This document shows, piece by piece, positions 11,773-24,685 of a stretch of DNA of 64,000 nucleotides. The notes under the pieces were generated by a model. That model ran no database searches, had not been told where the DNA came from, and saw only the letters and a list, made by a program, of their open reading frames with translations. The position numbers and the translations under genes were made by a program. Within the stretch, counting starts at the first letter, position 1. Each line of letters opens with the position of its first letter. The stretch spans positions 1-64,000 of the forward strand of contig CAJNYU010002382.1 of NCBI GenBank assembly GCA_905331475.1. Reading direction: 5' to 3'. Source of the DNA: Rotaria socialis. Lineage: Eukaryota > Rotifera > Eurotatoria > Philodinida > Philodinidae.

Positions 11773-12588
11773 GTGGGCCGAAATTCATGTAAACCATTGT
11801 ATGATTTCTGAAAATCTAGAATTATTTCTGCATCCCAAAGGATATTCGAATGACATACAAACTGCGCTGCTAACTCATTTGAAAACTTTCAAAACCCATT
11901 GTTTATGCTATAGAACATCATATTTTTTTTCTTTATCAAATATACCTTATCATATGCAAATACAGCACATGAAAAGATAAAATTTTATCTATATTGAAAA
12001 AATACCCAGTAACCATTCGGACAGGCCATGCAAACAAATGACTCATAAAAAAGACCTACTCGCTATACTGCAACGAATCTCAACTATCATATACAATCTC
12101 TACATCCATACTTATACCCTCAAAACAGCTTACCGTGATAATTAGCGCATACTGACTTAGGCAATAGAGATTGTTGTTTTCGATATTTATTAATTTTATT
12201 TCCACTGAAATGAGATCATACTACTATGTGCAGCTATCAATATTCAGATACATGCATTCCTAATAGATACCGGATAGAGACTTGTGCCGGAATCGAAATC
12301 AACGTGTGTCACTGCTGATCACTGGTTGCCGGACAGATTGTAAAAGATGCCATCTGAAGGCAAATATTTGAATTGATATTCAATAAAATAAACACCTTTG
12401 GTATAATTATCAAAAAGCAGTGTATGAATTACTTTTCTTCTTCGTTTGACTAATGCCACAGGCCCAACGAGAGAATCTGTAGGTTTTCTGGACTCCGAAC
12501 GCTATGAGAATCTCATAAATCTTGGGAATTCTGTAAATCGTAGAAGTGAGCAATGTAGAAATCCGAAAATCAGTAAAGTTACAGATTT

Positions 12589-12801
12589 GATATAAATGAA
12601 TTTGTTGTAGATTAGTTGTTGATGATTTTATTATTAACGGAAATTTTCGATCCTATTCGATCATTGTCTACCTACAATCTCAGATGTTTCAAAACACAAT
12701 ACATATACAAATTTATAGGTAGAAAATGCTCGAATAACATCGAAAATTTCCGTTAATAATAAAATCATCAACAAATAACCCACAACTAATTCATTTATAT
12801 C
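12589..12801. mobile_element. 213-bp MITE with 63-bp terminal inverted repeats
   Basis: 12589-12651 and 12739-12801 are reverse complements with only about six mismatches in 63 bases, both beginning GATATAAATGAATT when read inward. The 87-bp centre is non-coding. Confidence 0.75.
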
Positions 12802-14059
12802 AATTCTTGAGCTAAATCTCATGTAGTGTTATCTGTTGATGTATCTTTAAAATTACGGATATTTGTCTCATATGTCCAGTGCAATTTCACTCAACTAAGA
12901 AAGCAACACAGTTATGTAAAAAAAACAGTCATGCTGTGAGGTAAAGCATTAGGTTTCTGTCACACATTACCTGCGAAAAGCTATATAATAGCTATTGCAA
13001 TCATAGCTTTAGTGTTTTGTGAAAAAAATGGGTTTTAAATAGCGAAAGAGTTTTTAAAGAATTGAAACCACTGATACCGATGCCACTGGAATAATGATGA
13101 ATGGTCCTCACTGACTTCACTGATATCTCGTGATTCTTACACTACCATGTAACACATGTGCTTAAGAGATGTTTTATGAGACCATGGGCCAACCCATCCG
13201 GAGGTGGTCTTTCGATCTTGTTTCTTTTGTCTATCTAGATTTACAAGTCATTATGTTGACATAATAATTCCAAGAAATCACGACTAGATGTCGTTGTATT
13301 GCTGAGATATAAGAAACACAAGTGAATTACTCTCATTGAGATTTTGAAAAAGAAACCATTTTTCAAGAATTTGTTTCTTCTTCAGATATTCTTATGATGG
13401 TCTAACCAAATTTAAAGAAGCTATATGTCATTCGATAGCGCTAAACCTGTTCTCCGTCAAACTATGGTTATTATACTAGTTGACGATATAACTTAAATCA
13501 AATATTTGACTGAAATTTTCGAGAAAAGTTTTTGTTTCGTATTTTGGTCAAATGACCACTTTGGAGAATCCACCCCACAGAAACAAGAACATATCCTGGA
13601 AGCCCGTGGAAACTGCATCTTTTGATATATAAAAAGGCGGAGAAAAATTACGGTGTGGTTCAACAAAGTTTCAAAACAAACACGTGCACCATGCATTCTA
13701 CTCTATCTTGAAATCATTAATTTTATTGTCGTGTAAGAATATTACTTCGACTTTGGTATTAGAGAGAAGTATTAGTGGAGGTGTTCAATTTTAAGTTCAT
13801 GCTTATGATACAAAATTAGATTGATTTCAATGCTCTTGAGCAATTTTTTGGTGTCGAATATAAGATCATTGGTGATTTTCATGTGCACTGACATATGTAA
13901 CTGTGAAAATTTTTTCAAAATTGCTGTTCTTTTCTTCAGTAGACTACTCATTATGACCGCTAATGAATATATTCGGAGTCATTTCTAGAATATTCTTACT
14001 TCGCTTTTGCTTTTAGTTCCACTCTGTAAAAAAGAAGGTATCACACTGAACTTTTTCTC

Positions 14060-14139
14060 GGTTCCATTTTCAGAACCATTTTTAAGTTCAAGCGAAAAAA
14101 TCTAGAACTTAAAATGGTTTTAGACAGAACTGCGGAACC
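14060..14139. repeat. 80-bp imperfect palindrome
   Basis: AACCATTTTTAAGTTC at 14074-14089 pairs with GAACTTAAAATGGTTT at 14105-14120, and the GGTTCC/GGAACC ends also pair. Confidence 0.5.
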
Positions 14140-14169
14140 TTAAAGGGTTGTAGACTTTTTGGACTGAAT

Positions 14170-14240
14170 CTTGGGTGTGGGTGTTCGTAACTAATATATA
14201 CACTTCGACACCCAAACTCACACACCTACACCCACACCTT
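14170..14240. repeat. TGTGGG palindrome, copy 3 (diverged)
   Basis: CTTGGGTGTGGGTGTTCG on the left faces a longer CACCC-rich right arm with extra units, around an AT-rich loop. Confidence 0.6.
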
Positions 14241-17200
14241 ATAGTTTTGTCTTTCATCTCGAAAATAAAGATTTGCAATTGAAGATTTGTTCTAGGGTTG
14301 TTTATAATCTAGTTCGCATAATTAAGATAGAATTCACATTTGTATTTTATGAAAAATTCAACTTTGAAATCTCATAAGATCCATGTTCTTGTTTCAAATT
14401 AATAACGATAGCGCAAGTTATATGTCTTTAAGAATCTTTGAGAAAAGAAAATAATGATAATCAAAATATCACACATTTGATAGAAATATAAGCTAAAAGA
14501 TATTTTCAAGAAGATAACAAATCTGAGAAATTCTATGTTATTGGGTAAGATAATTAAACTTTATATTACAAAATAATTTTATTACATATCCATTTTCTAA
14601 ACAAGTATATTGAAAGAATCTATAATTAGAATATAATTTCTTATTATTTACATTTTACAATGGAAAAATGCATTATTTCATTATGAATATTTGTACGCAA
14701 CATCACAAGTACTATTCAACATATCTATTATGATCACTATGCAATTTTGATTGTAATGCATTCGTTCCCTAGGAAAAAAACGATATTTAGTGATGATGTT
14801 CAAAACATTTTTAATTAGGTAATGACTTCCTTCTATTCAACATTGATCTGTTTTAATGTATTTCTCATCATGAATAGCATTCTTGTTGCTAACAAAAATT
14901 ATTTTCCAGTTGCTACTTCTAGATATGCTTTGCTTATTTCGGGGATTAATGGACAAGCAAACAGTATTTTCTAACTGAGACAAACGTTATACCTATACTA
15001 AACAAGTTTGATAATGCGGCATCCTACGCTTTTCTTTAATGCTGTTCACCTTTCTTTCAAAGATTATTAGAGCAGGGCGAAGAAGAGAGAGAGAGAGAAA
15101 ATGTCCTTAATTATGTTCTATCACAACTAATCTTCGCAAAAATACGTACTGTGTACAACATATATGCGCGCTTTTCTAACCCACTATAGATTCTATGTAT
15201 TTTGCTGACTTCGTTAGATCTTGTGTGTACAAGCTAAAACATAGTCATTGGTTTCTATCCAAAAACAAATTCAACCATGAAAACTAAATGACTTAGAATT
15301 CAATGCATTTTTCGAAAAATTAGATGGCATTAGAAATCGAAGAAAGAACAAGTGATCGTTTCTATGAGTGATTAAAATGCGTCGTTTTCTTGAGTATATT
15401 TGCAATTAGCAAGACAATTTTCAACCAATTTAATTATCTATGTATTATTTATAATTTATTGTTAAAGATTTTTACGGCTCTGATGCAGCATGTCAATTAT
15501 TCAGACATAGTAAGGACTAGCTTTTATTACTGTTATCATTTAAAATATTTTGAATCGTGAAAAGAAAAGAAACTGGAACTCCATGAAGATTTTCTGTGTT
15601 GGGAAGCTATTTTTAAGTCAACAACATCTTATCTGAAGAATTAGGGAAAGAGATCTCTCTTGTTTAGTCTTTTGACTGCATTATTGTATTTGAATGAATA
15701 TTTTCTGTTTCTGTTGTCCAGATCATTGAAATAAAAAATACAAACTTTTCTGGTATATGAATAGAACATATAGCGAAGGACAATTCTATCTAGAAGTATG
15801 ACGACGTATTTTAGTACAGATCTCATAGTATATAATTTTTCATAGTTTTTCGTGAAAACTCGATCAACTTCTCAACAAAACAAACATTATGAGCAATGCA
15901 TAAGTAGTATAATCATTGTCTTCTGTATGAAATGGAGTATAAATGAAAATTCACTTAAAGCGAATATGTCTAACTATTAATGATAGAAATCATGCGCTAT
16001 ATCAGTAAGTTTCGCATTCAATAAATTCTGAAAATTCTGCCATTCTACAATGAATTTAAAGTAAAAAAAGTAATCTTGATTATATTTCCTTGAGATTGAC
16101 AACAATAAAAGAATACAAGTAAGGTATCAAAAATAAAGCTTGTCGACTTTCTCACATTATACACATAAACAAATTAATTCTCATTTCCTGTAATTTATTG
16201 ATATCATAAAGATGTACTATGGTCGAAACACTTGTTAAGCAGCTTGACACACATATAATTTATCACTATGTATAGCTTCCTATTCATATGTATAATAAAA
16301 TCAATTTTCATTCCCAGTGGGTGTTTGTCGTTCTATAGCGTTTAATACATGCAAGAAAAATTTCTTCATATTGTCCTCGTCAAAATATCTTTGCAGTCAT
16401 TTAAATAGTTTCAACAAATGTATAGTTATTTTAAATGTTTTTGTTATCAATGCATATAAAAGTACCAAAGCAAAAGAAAAAAAACAAAGTGTGACTATTA
16501 ATGAGTTCTATGTGATGAACTAGAAGAGGAAAGTGTCTGTGATGCTCGCTTAATTTAGCCTCTTCATTCAACAAATCGTCTCATTTCTACACGAATATAC
16601 AGGATGAAAGAGATCGGTTTCATTCTCTAATTATTCAAAACAATTAAATAACTGTTTTTCGAGAACTAAAAGGGCACACAATGTACTTGCTTTATTGATT
16701 CTCTCTTACTTCTTGACAAAAAAAACTTTATTCTTACACAATAATTACACTTTTTAATACTTTTAAAATGATTATTTATGTGTTGAAAGGCGTAAAATCG
16801 TATCGCCAATTCTAATTTTGCCAGTTGACGAATTTCGTGGGAAAGTTTGCCTATCGGTGAACGCTGTAATACAAAAAATACTTTTCACGAATTCCAAACT
16901 ACTGTAGTAATTCGCCTATTTGAACGAATTTGCTTGTAGGTATGGATGGATAGATGCATGTGTAGCTATAGATCAAGAGAAAATCCAAACATCCATAGCC
17001 GTAAGTCACAATCTTCTCTATGAAATGGTGAAAAATGATCCCTTGAAGTGAAAAGAATCTACATACATTTCCTACAAAGTAATTATGATAATTTTGCTAT
17101 AGAAAGAAAACTCTTTTTAGTAGTTTTTATAGGAAAGACACGATTGTATTTCAGAATAATAGTGATATTTCGAAAACGAAACTGAATCGAATATATTATA

Positions 17201-18927
17201 GTGAAATGTTTTTTTTTCCATGAAAAATCGACCTCTGGTATACCATAAGTGTTCTTTGATTAGAAAAAAGAATCGCCTAGAATCCGTTCGATTCGTCATA
17301 AATTATGATATTTCCCATTCATTTTGAACTAAAAAAAACACAGCACACAGATTATCTGCAATAATCTAAATGGTAAAATTTTTAACCGTTGATGCTCTAT
17401 GTTTTAGTGTATAACATGATGAAAATATTTGACTTCTTGAAGCATGATCTTATTACACATCTATGGAGCGATTTTTGATTATTTTTCTGATAAGACCTTG
17501 ATAGTGGTCAGAATTCGATATTAACTAACTTTATTATAATATATGAAAATGAGTTAAAGATTTAGATTTAGTGCTTTTAGACGATGAGCGTTCAAACGTA
17601 CATAAAAAAATCTAAAATCTAAATTGTCATCGGTATCTCGATTTCTTAATGCCTTCATAGATACTTTTTAAAACTGTTGTTTTCTAATCATAATTATTTT
17701 TCAAAAAGTTTACTTTTCAACAAAATTGCAGAATGTAATTTCTAAGATGAGAGTTATAATTTGATTTAGGTAAAAATGACAGTTTAGTACAACATCATCT
17801 TTTCTACAAAAGTATACATACGATAAAATGATCAAGTTCAATAGTTTTTTTAATAACTTTATTCGTAGACTAATCACATTATTACAAAAACATAGCTTTG
17901 TTCAAAATCTCAACTAAATTTTCAAGAGTTTGAAAGATTCTTTCATTTGTCGAGAATACTTTCGAGTAGATTATTGATGAGCAAAATTCTTATATTAAGA
18001 AATTTTCATACCGTATATTATTCAAAGACTAGTTCATCTATAGATATAGAATAATCAGAGTGTGGATGAGTGTTGATCAAGAGGTAACCTACACGCAGTC
18101 GGCAGGCATTTGTAGACTGACAACATTAAACGCACTTATTGAATTTTGATTAGAATACATATCAATTTACATACATTCTAGGAAATTCAATCGTAATTCT
18201 CTAAAAGAAATTAGAACGAAGTTATTAATATGAAGAAATATTTCCATCTTCAACTATTTTAATAAAGATAAGTGGAACATAATTTGATAAACATTACCAA
18301 GGTTTTCAAAACAATAATCGAGAAAAGGATTTTCAGTAGAAGAGATGTATCATTCATTTGAATTTGGATTCAAAGAGAAATCAATAGTGAACAGTGTAAT
18401 GAATTTATTGAGAATTGATTGATTATAAAAATGACGTGAAAGAATATGATGTTTACATGAATTAATAAGTTGCTTATTACGATTTTGATAAAAAAACTTA
18501 AAAAGTTTATTTTGTTCTTTACTTTTTCTCTTCAAATAATTTTAACAATAAAATAATTTATCGCTTACTTCAATCAATTACAACTTACCTGGTGATTTTA
18601 GTTCGAAAGATAGACAAAAATCTCGCTGTCACCTTTTTCTCATCTTGTATGTAAAAAAAAGAAATAACTTGCCGATCTTGGCACAGAAATAAAGAGAAAA
18701 AGAACAGAAGATAACATAAAAAAGTGAAGCTAAACTACATCATTTGATGAAAATTCAGGTAACTGCGGCAACGAACTTTCAACGCACGAAGATTTTTCAA
18801 ATTTCTTACAAGATAAAGCACATTCGTTCAATTTCCGATCTACATAGTAAGAACTTTGCATCGGATACTTAAAGGTTAACATACAAAATTTCAGTCTCAC
18901 CTGTAATATCATCTCTTCTTGTGCACT

Positions 18928-19110
18928 CAAAAAGTGAATACATTCTAAAATCGGTCAGTGTGTCCGGCCGGCCATTTACACAATAAGTCTCGAAAAGATT
19001 AATCGATTTGCATGAAACTTTCTGCATAGATTTGTCTCGTGAATATCTGGGTCAAGTTCGAAGATGAGAATGATCGGTAAATAAATCGGTGTATCATTGC
19101 AAAAAATGCG
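18928..19110 (+). repeat. Fragment of the 500-bp dispersed repeat
   Basis: This part matches the start of the repeat at 59227: ACTCAAAAAGTGA, then ATCGGTCAGTGTGTCCG, and further on TCAAGTTCGAAGATGAGAA. It stops at about 19110, just before a TGTGGG palindrome. Confidence 0.6.
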
Positions 19111-19125
19111 CTTTTTTCCTGTGGT

Positions 19126-19184
19126 CTTGAGGGTGTGGGGGTGAGGTGGGGTGACTATTCTCTCCACCCACACCCACAGCCTCC
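19126..19184. repeat. TGTGGG palindrome, copy 4
   Basis: CTTGAGGGTGTGGGGGTGAG on the left and CCACCCACACCCACAGCCTC on the right. It lies about 200 bp upstream of an F-box gene. Confidence 0.65.
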
Positions 19185-19376
19185 TCTTCTTATATTATAA
19201 CCTTTTCTCGAATGTGCGTATGACCTTGTGACCGGTTGATATTCTTGCTATAAATTATGTTCATTGTCATACGTGACGTTTGACCGTTTACTGTTTGCGA
19301 TATAAATTGTATGTCTATCAAACGAGAAACACAATTACAAATATGTATGTTGATAGATACTTTTTGACAAGCACAT

Positions 19377-21076
19377 ATGAATCATTCAATGGTTGGTATA
19401 ATGGATCTTCCAAACGAAATGATAATTAAGATTTGGAATAATCTTAATAATATTGACGTACTCTATTCGTTTCTTGGTGTTAACAAAAGATTTGATAGAC
19501 TAGCACGAAGTCCTGTCTACATTCGTTCTATTCAATTAACAGAAAAAAACTCGAAAACAAATAGATTTTATCCACTACCTGATTCGATTATCGATCGATA
19601 TTGTTCAGATATTTTACCTCAAATACATCAATGTATCGAATGTCTCATTCTAGAACCATTCTCTATGGAACGTATTCTTCTTTTATGTGTTTATCCTCGT
19701 TTACGTAAACTTAGTTTTACTAAAATTGGCGAAGATTTTGTATTTCGTCATTTTACTGGTAAGATTTTATACACTCTCTTTTTAGTTTTTAAATGAAAAG
19801 TTTTTATTTTTTATTTTTATAGAAAAATCACCATTAATAAACATTACACATCTTAGTCTTACAATTGATCTAAAATGGTTTACATCATTATCTGCCATTG
19901 ATTTAGGTGAAAAACTAGTTCCACAGATTTTTCGTACATTTAGAAATCTTATCGAACTGGATTTTAATGAAAATAGTATTGAACGCCGTCCATTGATATC
20001 TCTTTATGGATTATCTTCGATGATTTGTTATTCGTCAAGTTTAGTTAATTTAAGTATTAATGTAAAAACATTTAATGATTGTTTATGTTTGTTTGATGGT
20101 CGTTTTCCTCAACTACGTAAATTGTATGTTGGCATTCAGGAAATCAATGCTCCATCATTACCCATAGAAAATTTGGTAAGAAAATATATTAATAGAGAAA
20201 TATTTACTCATTGTATTGTAGACAACAGTACTTAACCTTGAATACTTCTCGTTATCTTCATATTCGGATATAAATGAATACGATAGTTATATATTACCTC
20301 TAATTCGTCAAATGAAATATCTTAAAGAATTAACATTATATCTCGTTGTTAATAATCGATCAACATTCATTGATGGTACTCATTTAAAAAACGAAATACT
20401 CATTTATTTACCACAAATTCAAATATTCATATTCAATATCAAGACACATTGTAAATTTATGAGTAACGAAATGTATATACAATCAAATAATGATATTTCT
20501 CGTACATTTATTAATTGGCAATATAGTCAAGTTAATTCTTATATAAGTCATTATCCAAATAATGTTGCTCAATGTCACATTTTTTCACTTCCATGCAGTA
20601 TGACCGAGATATATAATATCAGTTATGGTTTTCAAGGAGTTTTATGTAGAAATGTTCAAACCCTATATCTATCAGATAGGGTTTATCCATTTAGGCATGA
20701 ATTTTTTCTTCGTATTGCTCGTGCATTTCCATTAATCACTCATCTTACAGTTTTGAATAATAGATTTCCCAATAATGTCGACGGAAGTAGTAATGATCAA
20801 TTGGCTTCAGTTGTTGAATTTCATCATCTTATTTCTTTGACAATTCATTTTCAACGTGCGCATAATGTAGAACAATTCTTAGTTGATACGAATACATATT
20901 TACCAAATCTCATTGATCTTACTGTTTCATATGATAATTTAGTAACTGTAACAAAAAATTTTAAACGTGATGTAACTCGTCGTAATTGTTCTAAAGTGCA
21001 AACTTTACAATTTACTATACGTACAATTGCAGTACATTCAAAAGACTTTTATTTATACTTTCCTTGTTTGAAATAG
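19377..21076 (+). CDS. F-box protein A, three exons, 529 aa
   Basis: Exons 19377-19758, 19823-20175 and 20222-21076 join in frame (phases 1 and 0) to 530 codons. The F-box is at residues 9-50 (MDLPNEMIIKIWNNLNNIDV...), followed by a long region of loosely spaced leucine-rich segments. Introns are 64 and 46 bp. The protein would act as the substrate receptor of an SCF ubiquitin ligase. The second exon is 353 bp, the same as in the neighbouring minus-strand gene, and intron phases agree, so the two are paralogues. The start ATG is followed within nine codons by a second ATG nearer the F-box, so either could be used. Confidence 0.8.
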
Positions 21077-21435
21077 GTTTCATGATAAATTCTTCAATAA
21101 AATTTTGATTCATTCCCCCATTGATACGACATACGAAATAAATCAAAGACTCTTAGGGTGTAGATTGAGAAAAGATGAACATCCACGCCCTTTGATAGCA
21201 TAGAAATAAAGAGCAGATGGAAGAATTCTGTTCCGCAGTGTACCGTATTGCAGACAACTTTGACGTTTGCCAAAGCAACGCGTATTGAACTTGAATTAAT
21301 CTCGATTGCTTCATCCACTTTTATGCAGATTTGATCTCAAAAAGCAATATCAGCATGAATTTTACAATTTCCTAATTTTTGAATGCATGTCGCTGAAACT
21401 AATTATTATTGAAATCTGTTTATTCCTTATTATAT
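21077..21435. other. Spacer between convergent F-box genes
   Basis: This holds the 3' ends of two convergent genes. It has short AT-rich frames only and no clear element. Confidence 0.4.
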
Positions 21436-23303
21436 CTAATCATAACAAAAACAAAATAATAAGAGAGGAAAATAATTATAGAATTCTTTTGTATGCATTA
21501 TTGTTTTGTCAATAGTTAATTGTTTCACTTGAGCACAGTTACGCCGTGTTGCATTTCTTGTGAAGTTTTTTGTTACAATTCTTAATTTCTTATAATCGAC
21601 CATTAGTTTGGTTAGATGTGATAGATGTGTTTTTCTCTCATTGAGAAATTGCTCGACATAATCAACATGAGAACATTGGAAACTAAGTGAAATAAGATTT
21701 GGATATTCAACAGTTGGATACAATTCATCATTGTTCGAGACTAAATTGTCTCTCGTTTGTGACTGCGATTCGAAATTAATAACACTTAATTCTTTAAGCA
21801 AAGGAAAAAAGCGTGCAATTCGAATAAAATATTCATGTTCGAATGGAATTTTATCGTGTACGTCCAGCTCCTTAACACGACTGAAGTCTATTGGTGGAAA
21901 TATATTGCCAATGTATCCAAGATAATCAAATGCGAATGGTAATGAGAAAATATGGCATATGACATTGCCAACTATGTAGTTTAGTACACAGCATACTTGT
22001 TGATATCCTATATTGGTAAAAGTTCGTTGAATATCTTCGTTCGATGCATAATGAGTTAAATGACGTAGTTCAACTTTGGTACGGATATGAAAAATAAATT
22101 TACGAAGACATGGCATATGTACAAGAATTTCATCATTAATTTGAGTACCGTCGATAAATGAAGTTCGTTCGTCATTAGTAATATCCAACGTTAATTCTTC
22201 AAGCTTTATCATACGACGGAGAAGAGGCAAAACTCGAGTATCATACTCATTTGTTTCGCAACAACATGTTAATGAGAAACATTTCATATCAGGAAGATCA
22301 TCCTGAAAAGAACAAATCGATTATAGAGAAAAAAGTTTCGATGAATAAACGATGCTTGAAATATATCACATATAGAACATAATCGACTATTGATCAGATA
22401 ACTCAAATAGTTTAAATTGAGAAAAATATCTAGTAATACATGAACCTACCATATTATAAACATTTGATAAATCATCACTTGTATAATTAATGTTCACAAT
22501 AAATGTATTCAATTGTTTGAGACGACCATCGAGTAACGCAAAGCAATCGTTAAAACGCCAAACATCAACGTATAATTTGGTAAGATTTATTGATTGCCAC
22601 GTAGTCGAACTTAAATCATCAATAGACAAAAGTCGACCACATTGAATAACAGACAGGTGTTGTAGATTTTCAAAAAGTTTCAGTGTATATTCATACACGT
22701 ATTTGCTGTCCGGATTCATTGATAACGTGTGTATATCTCTGTTATATACAAGAATAAGATCGGTAATCTGTTCTTGAAAAATACGACGAAACGGTGATTC
22801 AACTAAATGAATAATTAGATATTATCTACTGTATGCAAGATTTCCATTTAAATCTATTTTCATTGAAGTTTTTTACCTGTAAAATGATGTGAAACAATAT
22901 GGTCGTTAACATTGTAGAGTGTAAGTTCGGTTAGATTAGGATAGTCGGCAGAAAGAAGAATACGTTCCATAGATTCTGATTCAAGAACAAGTGATTTAAT
23001 AGTATAATCAATTTTTGGAAGTATACTAATACAAAACTGATCAAGTATTGAATCAGCAATCGACAAAACATCATCAGTTATCGTTGTCAATACAAAGTTG
23101 ATAGTGTTAGTGAATGATTTGTCATGTACTAATGTATTAAGTCGTTGATTATCGACATCCAATAATGAATAGAGAACATCCGTATTGTCAAGTTTCTTTA
23201 AAATAATAAGTAATATTTCATCAGACAGATCCAACAAGCTAACATTTGGCTGCGTCATATTAATTTTGACTGATACTTTGCTTACAGTGCATAGAACATT
23301 CAT
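21436..23303 (-). CDS. F-box protein B, three exons, 548 aa
   Basis: Exons 22877-23303, 22450-22802 and 21436-22302 join in frame (phases 1 and 0) to 549 codons. The F-box begins at about residue 22 (SLLDLSDEILLIILKKLDNTDV). A second ATG 15 codons in, just before it, may be the real start. The body shares blocks with F-box protein A, for example TFIDGT/SFIDGT, EHEYFIRIARFFPL, and VTKNF-R-TRRNC near the C terminus. The last ten residues (LLLFCFCYD) differ from A and may reflect a shifted 3' end. The role is inferred as an SCF substrate receptor. Confidence 0.8.
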
Positions 23304-23781
23304 ATATGTGTTTATTGCCTTTTGTAGTCATTGTTGTCATTAAATGAAATGGATGGACGCCACTGCCGGAAAAAACATATTCTTGATGAATAGCCAATGA
23401 ATTCATAGATGAGCATCTATTGTCTTTTTCGTTTACTTCTGATTGGTCTCTATTCTCATTCTCATTCTCATACATCAGTTTTTGCATGTTCAGAAAAAGG
23501 AAAGAAAATGGTTGCCGCACGAAAAATGTATCAAATATTATTCACAATCAGAAATATTTAGGTCAGGAAGAGGAATTGCGCTTTTGTGAATATTAAGGGA
23601 AATAGGATAGCATATGAATAAGAAGAGTACAATATAATCATATATTTTATTTTGTGCATTAGATTGTATAAAAAAAGAAAAAAAAAGAAGAAGAAAATTT
23701 TTTTTTTGTTCTAATTAAACCATGTTTTCCTTGTTTTCATTAGCTAAAAAAAGATAATGAAAATATAATGTTCAAGGGATC
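23304..23781. other. Intergenic stretch
   Basis: Contains purine- and T-rich runs around 23667-23712 and no supported gene. It separates two minus-strand genes. Confidence 0.4.
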
Positions 23782-24285
23782 TTAATGATTGATATTTTTA
23801 CCTTTTTTGTCATGCAATATATCAAGTCTCGTTTGTTTGGCCTCTATTGCTTGTTTAATACTTCTTGGATTGCCACCTGAAACCTTTTTCTTGAACTTCT
23901 CAGTTAAGCTTTTTATTTTTTGTTCAAGTTTATATATCTAAATATATAGTTTTGGTACTGGAGTATGACTAATTAAAGATCTTACTTCTGTGTCTGTGTC
24001 ATCTTCAGATGAAGTAGATGACATTTCACAATCATCTGTGTTGGGAGAGGTCATTATTCCAAGCCACAGATCGTCATAGGTATAATCATTCGTTGCAGGA
24101 TGTACTGATGAATCATTATTCATTGCAGCGTTGTTTAATGGAAGATTATTCGTTGCAAGATTTACTAATGGAAGATTGTTCGTTGCAACGTTAACTGATG
24201 AATGATTTTTAAAGCGGTGCGAAGCACAGCATTCATGTAGTGCGTTGCGATTTTTTTTTATTAATGCGATGCGAAGCAGAAGCAT
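23782..24285 (-). CDS. Small unrecognised gene, two exons, acidic then coiled coil
   Basis: Exon 23986-24285 and exon 23782-23937 join across a 48-bp intron (GTAAGA...TTTAG) in phase 0 to 152 codons. The middle carries degenerate repeats of VNLATNNLPL and NNAAMNN type, then a Ser/Asp/Glu-rich stretch (SSTSSEDDTDTE), then a charged, probably helical C terminus (KLEQKIKSLTEKFKKK...). The first 30 or so codons, upstream of about 24208, are made of a dispersed repeat found again at 63421, so the original 5' end has probably been lost or replaced. I do not recognise the family. It could be a truncated gene. Confidence 0.45.
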
Positions 24286-24510
24286 TTATGTAGTCCGTCG
24301 CGAGTTTTTTTTATTAATGCGATGCGAAGCAGAAGCATTTATGTAGTCCGTCGCGAGTTTTATTTTTTTTTTATTTTTTACTTACTTGACGTACGCATCA
24401 CATCTCGTCATTTTGTGACGCGATGATCTCGAGAACCATAAATGCTAGAGAACTCATTGAAACTGGAGATGAAAGTATCAAGATCGAACTTGAGAAATCT
24501 TTTTTCTAAT
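24208..24510 (+). repeat. Dispersed repeat with internal tandem copies, copy 1
   Basis: It starts AAGCGGTGCGAAGCACAGCA. Then come two near-identical 63-bp units (GCGATGCGAAGCAGAAGCAT...CCGTCGCGAG) at about 24267-24356, and then GTGACGCGATGATCTCGAG. The same order of blocks, with a single unit, is present at 63421-63615. Confidence 0.7.
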
Positions 24511-24685
24511 TTTTAACAGGACGTTTCCCATATGTTTCATTGCGATCAAAATGCGGCGCAGCTACGGCGTAACTGCGATCGCACTGTGACCCGTAATTGC
24601 GAAAAATTGCGACACACTTGCGCGTAACTTCGATGGAAAAAACGCATCTATGCAAAATTATGGTTGAAATGTCACAGTTGCGCTC

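Larger units (their letters stand above)
11086..19376. other. 8.3-kb gene-poor region
   Basis: No open frame here has convincing coding character, and I found no conserved domain. It carries inverted-repeat elements at 11255-11772, 12589-12801, 14060-14139, 14170-14240 and 19126-19184, plus a fragment of the PCF11-intron repeat at 18928-19110. Elsewhere it is AT-rich with homopolymer runs and a GAGA tract near 15085. Confidence 0.5.
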
